Shown: positions 37,868 through 48,600 of the stretch, in pieces
How the letters are laid out: each line of letters starts with the position of its first letter
How positions within the stretch are numbered: position 1 is the stretch's first letter
Assembly (NCBI RefSeq): GCF_026625885.1
Contig: NZ_CP113068.1
Coordinates: 5,332,001 to 5,396,000 of the forward strand
Direction: 5' to 3'
From: Roseateles sp. SL47
GTDB taxonomy: Bacteria; Pseudomonadota; Gammaproteobacteria; Burkholderiales; Burkholderiaceae_C
DNA length: 64,000 nucleotides
Position numbers and translations under genes: made by a program
The notes under the pieces: generated by a model
Told to the model about the DNA's origin: nothing
Databases searched by the model: none
What the model saw: the letters and a program-made list of their open reading frames with translations, nothing else

Positions 37868-38578
37868 TCAGGGACGCACACCCCGGATCGCCACTCGGAT
37901 CGGATAACGCATGGCGGCCGGCGGTCGCTCGTCCAGAGCGTCGAGTTCGCGAAGCACCTTGAGCACCAGCGCGTCCACCCGCTCCGTGCCCGTGCCTCGG
38001 ACCAATTCGACCCGTGTGGCCTTGCCGTCAGTCCCCAGCCAGAGATCCAGCCGGAGGTCGTCAAACACCAGGCTGCGGGTTCGCGCGTCGCGTGACAGCG
38101 CCTGCTGGAGCCGGCTGGACACATAACGGGCATAAGACCCGCCACCGAGCCCGCCACCGGCGCCCGTCCCGGCGCGGCCGCCGCCCTTGCCGGATTGCAC
38201 ACCGAAGGCATCGGTCCCGGCCTGCGCCTCGCCATTGAGCGTGACCGGATCGCCCAGATCCTTGGCCGGGTCGGGCGCCTTGTCCTCCATCGGCTTCTCG
38301 GCCGGCTTCTCGGGCTCGGGCGTCGGCTCGGTGATCTTGGGCGTCTTCTCGGGTTCAGGTTCGGGTAGCTTCTCCGGCTCCGGTGGTGGCGGCGGCGGCG
38401 GTGGGGGCGGCAAGCTGAGCAGCGCCGTCTGCGGCAGCTCACGACGCTGGCTGGCCGTGTCGGACAGCAGATGCCACAGCAGCCCCCCCACCAGCGCCAG
38501 CAACAGGGCGGCCATGCACCCTCCGCCCCAGCGCCGCCACCAGGCCGTGAGCGGGTTCAAGCCTTCAGGAGTGCGCAT
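37868..38578 (-). CDS. tonB: TonB-like energy-transducing protein
   Basis: This 236-residue protein has an N-terminal transmembrane helix at about residues 20-40. A Pro-rich and Glu-Pro/Lys-Pro spacer (residues 57-100) follows, then a Gly-rich stretch and a short TonB-C-type domain (YARYVSSRLQQALSRDA and LRLDLWLGTDGKATRVELVR). GTG 38581 directly precedes ATG 38578; the ATG is used. It is encoded 12 bases after exbD and should transmit proton-motive force from ExbB/ExbD to an outer-membrane partner. Confidence 0.88.
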   Translation of the reverse strand: MRTPEGLNPLTAWWRRWGGGCMAALLLALVGGLLWHLLSDTASQRRELPQTALLSLPPPPPPPPPPEPEKLPEPEPEKTPKITEPTPEPEKPAEKPMEDKAPDPAKDLGDPVTLNGEAQAGTDAFGVQSGKGGGRAGTGAGGGLGGGSYARYVSSRLQQALSRDARTRSLVFDDLRLDLWLGTDGKATRVELVRGTGTERVDALVLKVLRELDALDERPPAAMRYPIRVAIRGVRP

Positions 38579-38590
38579 CACGGTGCATCC

Positions 38591-39001
38591 TCACGCCGGC
38601 TTGCCGGTCACCAGCCCGACCTGGTTGAGTTCAATGCGCCGCAACAGGTCCAGCACCTCCACCACCCGCGCATACTGGACCGTGGCCTCTCCACGCACGA
38701 TCACCGGGAAATCGGGGGTCAGCGCCTTCTCGGTGCGCAGCCGCTCTTCCAGCTCCGCCATCGTCACCGGGTAGGCGTCCAGGAACACGTTGCCATTGCC
38801 GTCGACGGTGATGGCCTTGGTCTTGGGCTTTTCCAGCGCCACCGACGAACTCGCCTTGGGCAGATCCACCTTGATGCCGGGAATGCTGGCGTTGCTGGTC
38901 AGGATGAAGATCACCAGGACCACCAGCAGCACGTCCACAAAGGGCGTGATGTTGATGCCGCTGCCGCGCTTCTTGACACCGAACTTTGCTGCGCGAGCCA
39001 T
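38591..39001 (-). CDS. exbD: ExbD/TolR-type biopolymer transport protein
   Basis: This 136-residue protein has the ExbD/TolR layout: a short cytoplasmic N-terminus, then one membrane helix with the proton-pathway Asp in NITPFVDVLLVVLVIFIL. The periplasmic domain contains VTMAELEERLRTEK and IVRGEATVQYARVVEVLDLL. It begins one base after the stop of the ExbB fusion, so the two are translated together. Confidence 0.94.
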   Translation of the reverse strand: MARAAKFGVKKRGSGINITPFVDVLLVVLVIFILTSNASIPGIKVDLPKASSSVALEKPKTKAITVDGNGNVFLDAYPVTMAELEERLRTEKALTPDFPVIVRGEATVQYARVVEVLDLLRRIELNQVGLVTGKPA

Positions 39002-39002
39002 G

Positions 39003-40778
39003 TCAGGCGCTCCGCACGACGGGCACGGCCGGACGGACCCGGCCCTCGCCCTGCTCTTCGGCCAGACGGGTGGAGAACTCATCCACGAACACCGCCATGT
39101 CGGCCCCGATGGCATCGGAGCGCGACGCCAGCCAGTTGTAGCCGAACAGCGCCGGGATGGCGACGCCCAGGCCGGCCGCCGTGCACAGCAACGCAGCGGC
39201 CATGCCCGGTGCGACCGAATTGATGTCCACCGCCCCGGCCATGGCGGCCACCACAAACACCAGCATGATGCCAATGACAGTCCCGAACAGGCCCACATAC
39301 GGCGCCCCTTCGATGGTGGTGGACAGCCAGCTCATGCGGCGTGCCATCTTCTCGGACTCGCGCACCATGACACCATCCATCGCGGCACGGATCGCGCCGA
39401 TGGTGGAGGCCGACACGGCGTGGATGTCATACCCGCGTGCATGGCGGTGCTGCAGTTCCTGGATGGCCACCGCATACAAACGCCACAGGGGTGAGTCGGT
39501 CTTCACCGTCGCCGCCAGCCCTTCACCGCTCGCCAGGGAATCCAGCGGATGGCCGGCGGTCTCCCGGAAGCGGTCCATGAACTCGGCATTGGCACGTTCC
39601 ATGGCACCGAAACTGCGCCCCTTGCCGATCATGATGGCCCAGGAGCCCATCATCATCAGCCCCAGCAGGCCCACCACCACCCAGGCATCCAGCGGCATGG
39701 CCGCCAGGATGAAACCCAAATGACTTTTGCCGGCCTGCTGCTCATCCGGACCGAACTGCGTGAGCCGGGATTCCGCGCCCTGCGAGATCGCATCGGCCAG
39801 CAACAGCGGATCGGGCCGGGCCACCTTGGACAGCCGCAGTTCATCGATGCTGCCATTGAACGGCGTGCCCGGGCCGGCACCGGTATCCGCGCCGATGGAG
39901 GTGGGGCCGTTGAGCGCCGGCAATCCCCCTTGCAATCGCGCGGCCAGCCGTCCGCCGACCCACAGGCTGACGCTCTCGGCATTGGACTTCACCGCCAGGT
40001 GGGACCACTGGCCCGCCTGGATCGGCTGCCCCGGCGCGCTGCGCTGCCCGTTGACTTCGACATAGGGGATGCCCTGGTCGATCCCCACCACCAGATGGCT
40101 GGCACCGTCGCGGCGAGCGTAAACGATCTGACGGTCTCCCAACGCGGTCGGGCGCACCCACAGGCTGAGCGTGAACGGGGCCCCCGCAGTCGTGGCCAGC
40201 GAGGGTGATGCCGGCAGCATCAGCGCCGCACGGCCCAGTTGGGCACCGCGGCCAATCACGGTGCCCTCCGCCGTGGGCACCGTCGTCTGGGCATGGTTGC
40301 CATAAGCAGTGGTGTCCCGCGCCGGGGCGCCGGATTCGCTGAAGTGATAGACCAGCGTGTAGTCCGGGTCGAAGGTGCGTTGGCCGTTGGCCGAGGCCGG
40401 GGCCTTGCGATTGCCGTAATACATCCACAGATGCTGGGGTGTTCCCGCCGGCACGTTGGGCAGATCCACCCAGACCAGCGCAATGCCCAGCAAGGGATCG
40501 AACTGTTCGATCTGGTGGTTCAGTACGGTCTTGTCGTCAGCCGCCACGAAGCGCAGGTCGGCACCGGTGTCCGACACACCTTCAAAGCTGAAGTTGCCAG
40601 TGTGCAGCCGCAGCAGCACCGGCACACGCCCCGCGTCGCCGCCCAGCGCGGCGCCCTGGGGGCCGGCATCGATGGTGATGGGCTTGCGATAAGCCCAGTC
40701 GTTCTGCCACCAGGCATGGGAGAGCCCGGGCCACAGGGCACTCAGCAGCGTGAGCGCCAGGAAAAGGATGCGTCGCAT
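39003..40778 (-). CDS. ExbB/TolQ-type channel fused to DUF2341 and LamG-like domains
   Basis: This 591-residue protein starts with a signal peptide (ILFLALTLLSALWPGLSHA). A DUF2341 domain follows (WWQNDWAYRKPITIDAG), then a LamG/concanavalin-like domain (PFTLSLWVRPTALGDRQIVY and FNGSIDELRLSKVARPD). A C-terminal ExbB/TolQ/MotA part of about 220 residues has three membrane helices (YVGLFGTVIGIMLVFVVAAM and APGMAAALLCTAAGLGVAIP). The periplasmic carbohydrate-binding-like module is not part of classical ExbB. ATG 40778 was chosen for the signal peptide. It is encoded next to exbD and tonB. Confidence 0.92.
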   Translation of the reverse strand: MRRILFLALTLLSALWPGLSHAWWQNDWAYRKPITIDAGPQGAALGGDAGRVPVLLRLHTGNFSFEGVSDTGADLRFVAADDKTVLNHQIEQFDPLLGIALVWVDLPNVPAGTPQHLWMYYGNRKAPASANGQRTFDPDYTLVYHFSESGAPARDTTAYGNHAQTTVPTAEGTVIGRGAQLGRAALMLPASPSLATTAGAPFTLSLWVRPTALGDRQIVYARRDGASHLVVGIDQGIPYVEVNGQRSAPGQPIQAGQWSHLAVKSNAESVSLWVGGRLAARLQGGLPALNGPTSIGADTGAGPGTPFNGSIDELRLSKVARPDPLLLADAISQGAESRLTQFGPDEQQAGKSHLGFILAAMPLDAWVVVGLLGLMMMGSWAIMIGKGRSFGAMERANAEFMDRFRETAGHPLDSLASGEGLAATVKTDSPLWRLYAVAIQELQHRHARGYDIHAVSASTIGAIRAAMDGVMVRESEKMARRMSWLSTTIEGAPYVGLFGTVIGIMLVFVVAAMAGAVDINSVAPGMAAALLCTAAGLGVAIPALFGYNWLASRSDAIGADMAVFVDEFSTRLAEEQGEGRVRPAVPVVRSA

Positions 40779-40831
40779 GACGGCGGTCTCCGTGGATAAG
40801 GTTGGATCAGGTTGAAGCAACGGGCGCTGCC

Positions 40832-42514
40832 TCAGTAGCTGGCATTCAGGTTGAAGGTGACCCGTGGGTCCTTGCGTTCGGTGCGTTCGCCGTCCCGCAG
40901 CGGATAACCCACGTCCACCCGGCCGCTGAGATGGGGGCCTACGGCGAAGCTGGTCCCCAGGCCCAGCGAGAACAACGTGAAGCGGCTTTGTTGCTCCGGC
41001 AAGGGCTCCCGCAGGCGCAGATGTCCGAAATCGAAGAAGCTGTAGAGCCGCGCGTTCTCCAGCGCGATGGCAGAGATCCCCATCGGGCGGGAGCGCAACT
41101 CCAGCGCACCCACCAGCCCCACGTCGCCCACACGCTCCGCCGACAGGTAGCCGCGCACCGAGTTCATCCCGCCGGCCGAGATCTGCTCGCCGGAGACCAG
41201 CGGCGTGTCGCTGCCCTGGGCCGCCAGCCGCAAGCCCAGTTGCGCGCCACGCCAGAAGTTCAGGCTGCCGTTGAAATCGCCCTTGAGCACCAGGAAGCCG
41301 GGTTTGGCCTTGTAGCGCTTGTAGTCGAATTGCCGCCAGTCACTGCCCCACCCGAGCAGGCTGCGCGTGCCCACCACGGCCGAGAACGACAGCCCGAGCT
41401 GGCTGTCTTCGCCCTGGCGGGAGCCGGCATAACCCAGCGTCAGCGGCGCATAGTCCAGCGGCACCTGGTCACCGCCGCTGCCCATGCGCAGGGCTTCCCG
41501 ATTGCGCTTGGCATCGATGCCAACACTGAAGGCGTGCCACCAGTCACCCGCCTCCGGCACGGTGTAGGTAGCCTTGAGCCCGGCCGAATAGCCCTTGCCC
41601 AGCACGGTGGTGCCCCCCACCGTGGCCACGTTGCTGTCGGAGACATAAGCGGCGGCTTCCAGGCTCCAGCCGCTGCCCCGGAACGGCGCCGTGTAGGACC
41701 CCGACACCACACTGGTCTGATCGAAGTCCTGCGGCGTGCCGAAGAAACTGAGTGTGGCACTGTGCCCCAGTTGCCAGAGGTTGTCGTGACCGACGGACAG
41801 CGTCATGCGCAGGTCTCGGGTGTCCGCGCTGCGGTCGTTGTTCAGGCCGGCACTGGCCCGCCAGGGGCTGTGATCGTCCACCTTGAGGTCGACATCCATC
41901 GTGCCGGTCAGGGTGCCCTGCCGCACCAGCGGCATGACCTGACGCTGGCCATTGCGATTGACGGCATTGAGCTGGGTCTGGGCCTGCTGAAAATTGGGCA
42001 CCTCACCCTCCCGCAAGGCACTCACCTGCGCCTTCACCTCTTGCAGCGAGGTGTACTGGCTGCCGGTGACCCGCAGGCGCCCCACACGCACCTCGTTGAC
42101 CGCCAGCACCACAACACCGTCCGCTCCGATCGGCTCCAGCACGTCCACATACACCGACTGGTAGCCGGCCGCCTGATAGGCGGCGGTCAGTGCGTCGCGG
42201 GCGCCTTCGATGTCCTGGCGGCTGCGCGAGGGGCCGAGGAAGGGCGTGACCAGGCGCTCGATGGTGCGCGCGTCCAGCACGGTGTTGCCACGAACCACAT
42301 ACTCCAGCACATCCAGCGTTGCCTCCGGCGCGTCGCCATGACCCGCGTCCGGGGAGGACGCAGAAGGCGACGATGCCCCCTTCGACGGCGGCTCGCCCGC
42401 CGCGCCCTGCGCCTGGGCGCCGGGGGCCAGCAGCCCGCCCTGCACCACCAGGCACAGCAGCAGGCCGACAGCCTGCCGCGCGCCAGGCGCTGCGGTCTTG
42501 TTGTTCTCCCTCAT
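40832..42514 (-). CDS. Two-partner secretion outer-membrane transporter (FhaC/ShlB family, PdtB-like)
   Basis: This 560-residue Omp85-superfamily transporter has a signal peptide (QAVGLLLCLVVQGGLLAPGAQA). POTRA1 covers about residues 65-140 (LEYVVRGNTVLDARTIERLV) and POTRA2 follows (VRVGRLRVTGSQYTSLQEVK). A 16-strand barrel carries the family L6 motif VRGY (AGGMNSVRGYLSAERVG). ATG 42514 follows directly on a candidate sigma promoter at 42598-42624. It should export the giant exoprotein encoded just upstream. Confidence 0.93.
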   Translation of the reverse strand: MRENNKTAAPGARQAVGLLLCLVVQGGLLAPGAQAQGAAGEPPSKGASSPSASSPDAGHGDAPEATLDVLEYVVRGNTVLDARTIERLVTPFLGPSRSRQDIEGARDALTAAYQAAGYQSVYVDVLEPIGADGVVVLAVNEVRVGRLRVTGSQYTSLQEVKAQVSALREGEVPNFQQAQTQLNAVNRNGQRQVMPLVRQGTLTGTMDVDLKVDDHSPWRASAGLNNDRSADTRDLRMTLSVGHDNLWQLGHSATLSFFGTPQDFDQTSVVSGSYTAPFRGSGWSLEAAAYVSDSNVATVGGTTVLGKGYSAGLKATYTVPEAGDWWHAFSVGIDAKRNREALRMGSGGDQVPLDYAPLTLGYAGSRQGEDSQLGLSFSAVVGTRSLLGWGSDWRQFDYKRYKAKPGFLVLKGDFNGSLNFWRGAQLGLRLAAQGSDTPLVSGEQISAGGMNSVRGYLSAERVGDVGLVGALELRSRPMGISAIALENARLYSFFDFGHLRLREPLPEQQSRFTLFSLGLGTSFAVGPHLSGRVDVGYPLRDGERTERKDPRVTFNLNASY

Positions 42515-42597
42515 GGGTATGACCTCGATCCCGATGACTGCCGATGGACACCCGAACTTCGCCAGCGATTCCGCTGCGGGTGTCACGTCCCGATACA

Positions 42598-42624
42598 CCT
42601 AGACGGCGCAGCAGCGCCGAAACC
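42598..42624 (-). promoter_or_regulatory. Candidate ECF sigma promoter upstream of the transporter gene
   Basis: On the minus strand this reads GTGGTTTC (from 42626), N12, CCGTCTAGG. The spacing is identical to three other sites in the locus, at 57272, 56200 and 59614. It lies 84 bases upstream of ATG 42514, in the gap between exoprotein stop and transporter start. GGTTT would be the -35 element and CGTC the -10. Confidence 0.65.
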
Positions 42625-42684
42625 ACCGCAAGTCACGAAAACTTCATAAAAATCCTCGGGAGCCTGGCGGTGGTGGGTCTGTCG

Positions 42685-45600
42685 TCAGCGCATGCGGCGC
42701 AGCGCGCGCCGCTCCTCCTCGGTGAGCTGGGCCATCAGTGCCGGGTCCAGTTGCACGCCGTGGCCGACGATCTGCACCGGGTTCCTCGGGTCATACGGCG
42801 TGCTGGAGCGGCTGACCGGGCCGGCCGGCGGCAGCGGGCTCGGTGCGGCCGGGGCGGCCTCATCGCCGATGCCCAGCACGCGGACGGTGAAGACCGACGG
42901 CTGCTGCTGACGCACCTGCTCGCGTTCGCGCTGCAACACCTCCTGGGCGGCCGCTGCGGCCGTGCTGGCCGCAGTGCTGGCGCTGGTCAGCGCTGCCACA
43001 TTGACGGTGGGCACCGTCGGCAGGCCCGCCGATTCCCCCTTCACCTGGATGTTGGCGGCGTTGAGCACCTGCAGCGCGGCAATGTTGACATTGCCGGAGA
43101 CACGGATGCCGGCTTCGCCCGCGTCCACCGTGCCCAGCGGCGCAATCAGGTCCACATCACCCGGCTTCACCTCCGGCAGCGGATTGAGCGTGGCAATGCC
43201 GGCACCGGTGCTGGGCACATCGGGTGACAGCGTCACATTGCCAAAGGCATCGTATTCACGACGCGGTGGCGTGAACACCAGCGTCGTCTTGGCGCCTCGG
43301 CCGGCATTGATGTCCCCCTTGGCCGACCAGGCCAGGATGTCCCCGCCAAAGGTGGTCATGACCCGGCTCTGGCCCAGCAGGATGCTGTCGAGCGCATAGA
43401 GCTGGATGTTGCCGCTGCCTCGGGTGATCAAGCCGGCCGTGGCGGGCGGTGCCGCGCCTTCGATGCCGTAGGTCTGCCCACCACTTGGGGTCAGCACCTG
43501 GATGTCGCCCCCCACATCGGTGTGGATGCCGGCGCCCCCATACATCAACAGCTTGCCGCTGTCCTTGCCGGGGCCGTTGTCCTTGCCCGGGAACATGGCG
43601 GCAATCGCGTTGCGCCCCCGCAGGTAGCTGCCACGGCGCGGGCCGTCCACATCGGTGTACTCCCGCCCCCCTTCCCGCAGTTCCGCAAAGAAGACCTGCC
43701 GGGCGAAGATGCGCTGCTGCGCCAGCGGCATGCTGCCGTACAGGGCCACCGCTTCATCCGCCGTACCCTTGAAGCCGAACTGCTGGTCCAGCCACTTCAC
43801 CAGATCGTCCCGGTACAGCTTGACGACCTTGCCCGGCTGGTCGGCCAGCGGTGTGCCAGCCACCGCCAGATTGTCGGGGTCCAGGTAGCGACGGACGAAC
43901 GCGGAATAGTCCGGCTCCATCGTGCCCATGCCTGCCTGCACCACGATGCTGGCACCACGACGGGTGTCCGCCGGCACGGCGGGCCCGCTGCTGTGCAGCA
44001 CGGCGCGATCGTCCTGGATCACGTTGCGCCCGGCCGTCAGCTCCAGCGTGCCCGGGCCCTGAACCTCGATGTTGGCATAGAGGATGTCACGCCCGGCCTG
44101 CACCACGGACAGGTCCTTGGCCTGGGTATGCACCACCACATTGCCGGAGGCCGTGGCGCCACTGAAGTCGCGGGACAAGTCGGTGATCATCGGCAGCGTC
44201 TCATTGAGCAGCGTGCCGGTGTAGACGATGTCACGCCCGGCCTGGATGGAGACCGGCCCCACCGCCACCACATCGCTCTCGCCCGAACGAGATCCGCTCT
44301 GATAGTGGATGACCGAGCCGGTGCGCAACCCCACGATGTCGCCTTCCACCGCATAGAAGCGCGACGGCTGGCGCGCTTCGGCCGAGGTGGCCACGCTGTC
44401 GGCCAGGGTGTTGGCACCAAAGGCCAGCAGCGGTGTGAAGCGGCGGTCCACGGCGGGCGCGTCATCGGCCACATTGGTGGCCACCAGGTTGGTCAGGGCG
44501 TCCTGCGCCACGAAGGCGGCATGCTGCGGCGTGGCCAGGATGGACGACTCCGCGCCCGAGGCACTGATGGCATAACCGCCCCCGTACAGCGACTGACCGG
44601 CCAGCATCTCGATGCGACGCTCGCCCTGCGGCACCAGCAGCAGGCCGGCCTTGTCCCACTGGCTGGCCGCACTGTCGGTCCATCCGCTGGCGGCGGAGCG
44701 TCCATAGAAAATGCTGCCATTCAGCGCCGTGACGCTGACGGTGCCTGGCAGCAGGAACCAGCCGCCATTGCTGCCGTATTCCCAGTCGGTCACATCCCGG
44801 TGGGCCACGGCTTCGCTGGCGCGTGTGTCGAAGGCCAGTGCGCCGCCTCCGGCGCTCAGATGGAGCGCCGTGCGATCGGTCCACAGCGTGAACCAACTGG
44901 TCCCTGTGACGGCCCCGGTGCTGCTGTTCGCAGCCGTAGAGACGTTGAGGGTGTTGGGCAGGATGGCCAGTCCGGCGTCCGCCGTGCCACCCATCACCAG
45001 GTCGCCCCGGCTCAACACGTTCACTGTCGAGTCTCCCGGCACCACCAACAATCCGCCGGTGGCCCGTGTAACGGAGGCCACATACGGATCGGCCGGGCGG
45101 ACATCACGGCCATCCTGCAGGCCGCTGTAGATCGTCTCCACCGTGCCGATCTGCCCGGCCTTCATGTCCATGGCGCCGCGCAGATTCACCAGCGCGCCGT
45201 ACAGCTCGTGGGTCTGGGTCGGCGTGGTCGAGCCAGTCGCCTCCATCACGCGGCCTTCGACATGGCTGTTCCAGCCGCCCCCCAGGCGCACATCCAGGTC
45301 GCCGCCGCCGGTCTGCACCAGGCTGCCGTCGTCCAGCACCCGCCCGGTGCTGCCCACCGCCAGCACCAGGCCCTGACCTCGTGCGGTATCACTGCGAGGC
45401 CCCGCCGAGTTGGTGGCGGCACCGGTGGTGCGCTGCGTGATCACACCGGCATCGCCCCCCACCCGCACGCTGAGATTGCCGCCGCCCAGCGTACCCATGC
45501 CCGTAAAGCCCACCACGGTCGGCCAATACGCCTTGGCACCCGCTTCGCCGCCCTGCACATCGCGATCGCGATAGGCATAGGTGCCGAAGTTGATCCACCA

Positions 45601-48600
45601 GGCGGTGGGGACCGGATCCACACCGGCCGTCCCGCCAGTGCCTTGACGCCAGAGCCAGTTGCCCGTGCTGTTACTGGACCAGGGCGTCTGCTGGCTGGTG
45701 GTCCAGCTGTCGCCGGTGAGATTGCCACCCGCCTCGATCGCCAGGTTGCCGCCGTGGTCCGGATACCAGGCCTCATAGAGACTGGTGCTGCCGCTGACCA
45801 GTTGCTCGTAGGCCGATGCCTGCGCGCCGGCCACCTGACCGAGCACACCGCGGTCATCCGCCGCGCCCCGGGGTTGCTGGTAGGCCGCATCCACCGTGGA
45901 GCTACCCAGGTGGGTCTGCGTCCCGGCGGTGTAGACGCCATAGGCCGACGCCATCGACACGTCGCCACCGGCCAGCAGCGACAGGTCTCCCGTGCCGGTG
46001 CGCAGCACGCTGAAGGCGGGCGCCTTGACGGTCACCGTCGGTGGCAGGGTCAGCACCGACCCATTGCCCTGGGCCAGTTCCCAGAAGTTCGAGGGCATGC
46101 CGAAGTCGGCCCAACTGAACGCCCCATACAGGTTCACCAGCTGCTGCTCGTTCTTGCCCACCAGCTCACGGATCGAGCCGACGCCCGGCGGCAATTCGCC
46201 GACCGCATTGAAGATCTGCGTGGCGCCCTGCAGCGTCAGACCCATCAGGATGTTGCCGGCCGAAGGCTCCCAGAAATCCATGGGCAGGCCGAAGTCGGCC
46301 CAGCTGAACGCCCCATACAGCCGCACGATCTCGTCCTGCGTCTTGCCCAGCAGTTCGTTGGGGTCGGAGATGCCATCGGGCAATGCGCCCGCCGCCATCA
46401 GGATCTGATCCAGACCCGTGGCGTTGAGACCCGCCACCACACCGCCGGCCCGGGTCTGCGTGCCGTAGTGTGTGTCTGCCAGGGTGAGATGCCCGGTGCC
46501 ATTGGCGTTGCGCAACCGTGCATCGGCGGCCTCCAGATCGGCGCCGGCCACCAGCGACAGGCTCCACGACTGTGACCCTTCCGGCAGCATCTGTGCCACG
46601 GCCCAGTTGCGGGCCTGACGTCCGGAGGCGTCCGCCGGGCGGAGTTGCACCTGGTCCACGCCGTCCGGCAACTTCACGTCAGTGCCACTGGCGATCACCG
46701 CCCCCACCGGCAGTTGGACGTCGCCGGACTGCACCATCGCCACCGGCAGGGCCACGCCCTTGGGCCAGGTGATCTGGGCGGTCGCGACGGCCAGCGGCAG
46801 GGTCATGCCGGGCTGCAACACCGCCCCCGCCGGCAGGTCCAGGCCCTGGCTGCCCACCCGCGTGCCGGCGGCCAGCAGCACCGTGCCGTCGGCCGCCCGC
46901 ACCTCTGCGGCGAGAACCGTGCCGGCCGGCAGGCTCAGGGCCTGGTTCAAGGTCAACGCCGTGGGCAGCACCGTGCCCGCCGGCAGCGTGACATTGCTGG
47001 CCGTGATGTCGTAGTTGAGCGGCTTGCCCTTCGGATACCGAGTGCCAGCGGCCAGCGTGATGCCGGCCACCGGCACCACCACATCGCCCCCAAAGGCCTG
47101 CACGCCGGAGGTCAGCAGCCAGCCGTTGTCATCGGGCGTTTCCGGCGGCGGTGCAAAGCCGTCATTGATGCTGCCATACACCGACAGATCCCCACCGGCC
47201 CGCAGCGTCAGCATGCCGACCTCGCCGGAGCCCAGCACATCGGTCCTGGCGGTGGCGGGGTTGAGGCTGGCGTAACGATAGCCGGACAGATCCAGGTCTC
47301 CCCGGACGATCAGGTCGCCTTGGGGTGTGGCGCTGTTGATCTCCACGGCAGGGCGCAAATGGAACGCACCGGCCGTGGTGGCGCCGGTCAGGCCGACGAG
47401 ACGCCGGTTCAGCAGATCGCTGTTGGCCAGCGCCCCGTGGATGAATTGATCGGCCTCGGCATGCTTGCCGTCCAGATAGGTCTGGTCCACCACCTGATAG
47501 GGCTTGCCACTGGCCGAGGGATCGGTCCCGTAGGGCGCATCGGTATAGACCTGGCGTCCGTAGACCGACACGGCCTTGGCCCCCTGGATCTGCACCGGGC
47601 CCGGTGCCCGGATGGCGATGTCGCCGTAGGTGGCCGCATCGGCGTCATTCACGCTGCCGGTGCTGCCCACACGCGGGGCATACAGATCCAGCGTACCGAG
47701 CGCGCCCTCCCCCTGGCTGGTGCTGGCCGTGCCATGACGCAGGTCAACACGCGCGCCCTCACCCAGGGTCAGTGGGCCCTGCCCGGCATCCACCACCACC
47801 GTCGCGCGGTTGGGACTCTCGATCACCTGGCCGCGACTGTCCACACGCAGGACCGTGCCATGGGCATCCAGCACCGCCGACCCCGCCACCGTCACACCCT
47901 GGGCAGCGGCCAGCCGAATGCTGCCCACCTGCTCGCCACCGGCATCGATGGTGCCGTTGACGGTCAGCGCGCCGCCGTCCAGCGAGAGGTTCACCGCATG
48001 CGCCTTGAGCTCATCGCCCACGGTCAGGTCGCCCTGCTTGATCTGAAAGCTGCGTTCGCCATTCAGCCCACCCGCAGTCAACCGGCTGTTGAGCGTGGCG
48101 AAGTTGCTGCTGAGCTCACCGTCACCGAGGTGCTGGGCGCGGATGTCCACACTGCCTTCGCGATAGGGCACCAGGGTGCCGCCCGCGTCATAGTGGCCAC
48201 TGCTGCCGCCCTTGAGCTGCCCCTGCAGATCCACCCGCCCGGCCTCGGCGGCCAGGGCCACGACGGTGATCTGGCCTGCATGGTTGTTGCGGGCCGACAC
48301 ATCGATCACCGAGCCAGCGGCCTGCGTGATGTCGCCCTGCGCGCTTTGCAGCGTCACGTCCCCGCCCCAGGCATAGCGGCTGACATCCAGCATCTTCACC
48401 TCGCGTCCGGCAAGGTCCAGCTGGGCACGCTCCCCCAACACCACGTCGCCATCGGCCTTCACCGTCAACTTGCCACTGGGCAGCACCACGGCGGTGTCGA
48501 TCGTCACCGTACTGCCCGACAGGCTGAGCTCGGCGCCGGTGGTCCCGGCGGTCGCTGCGGCCGAAGGCGCCGCGCCAGACCCCACCACCTCCAGCGCCCC

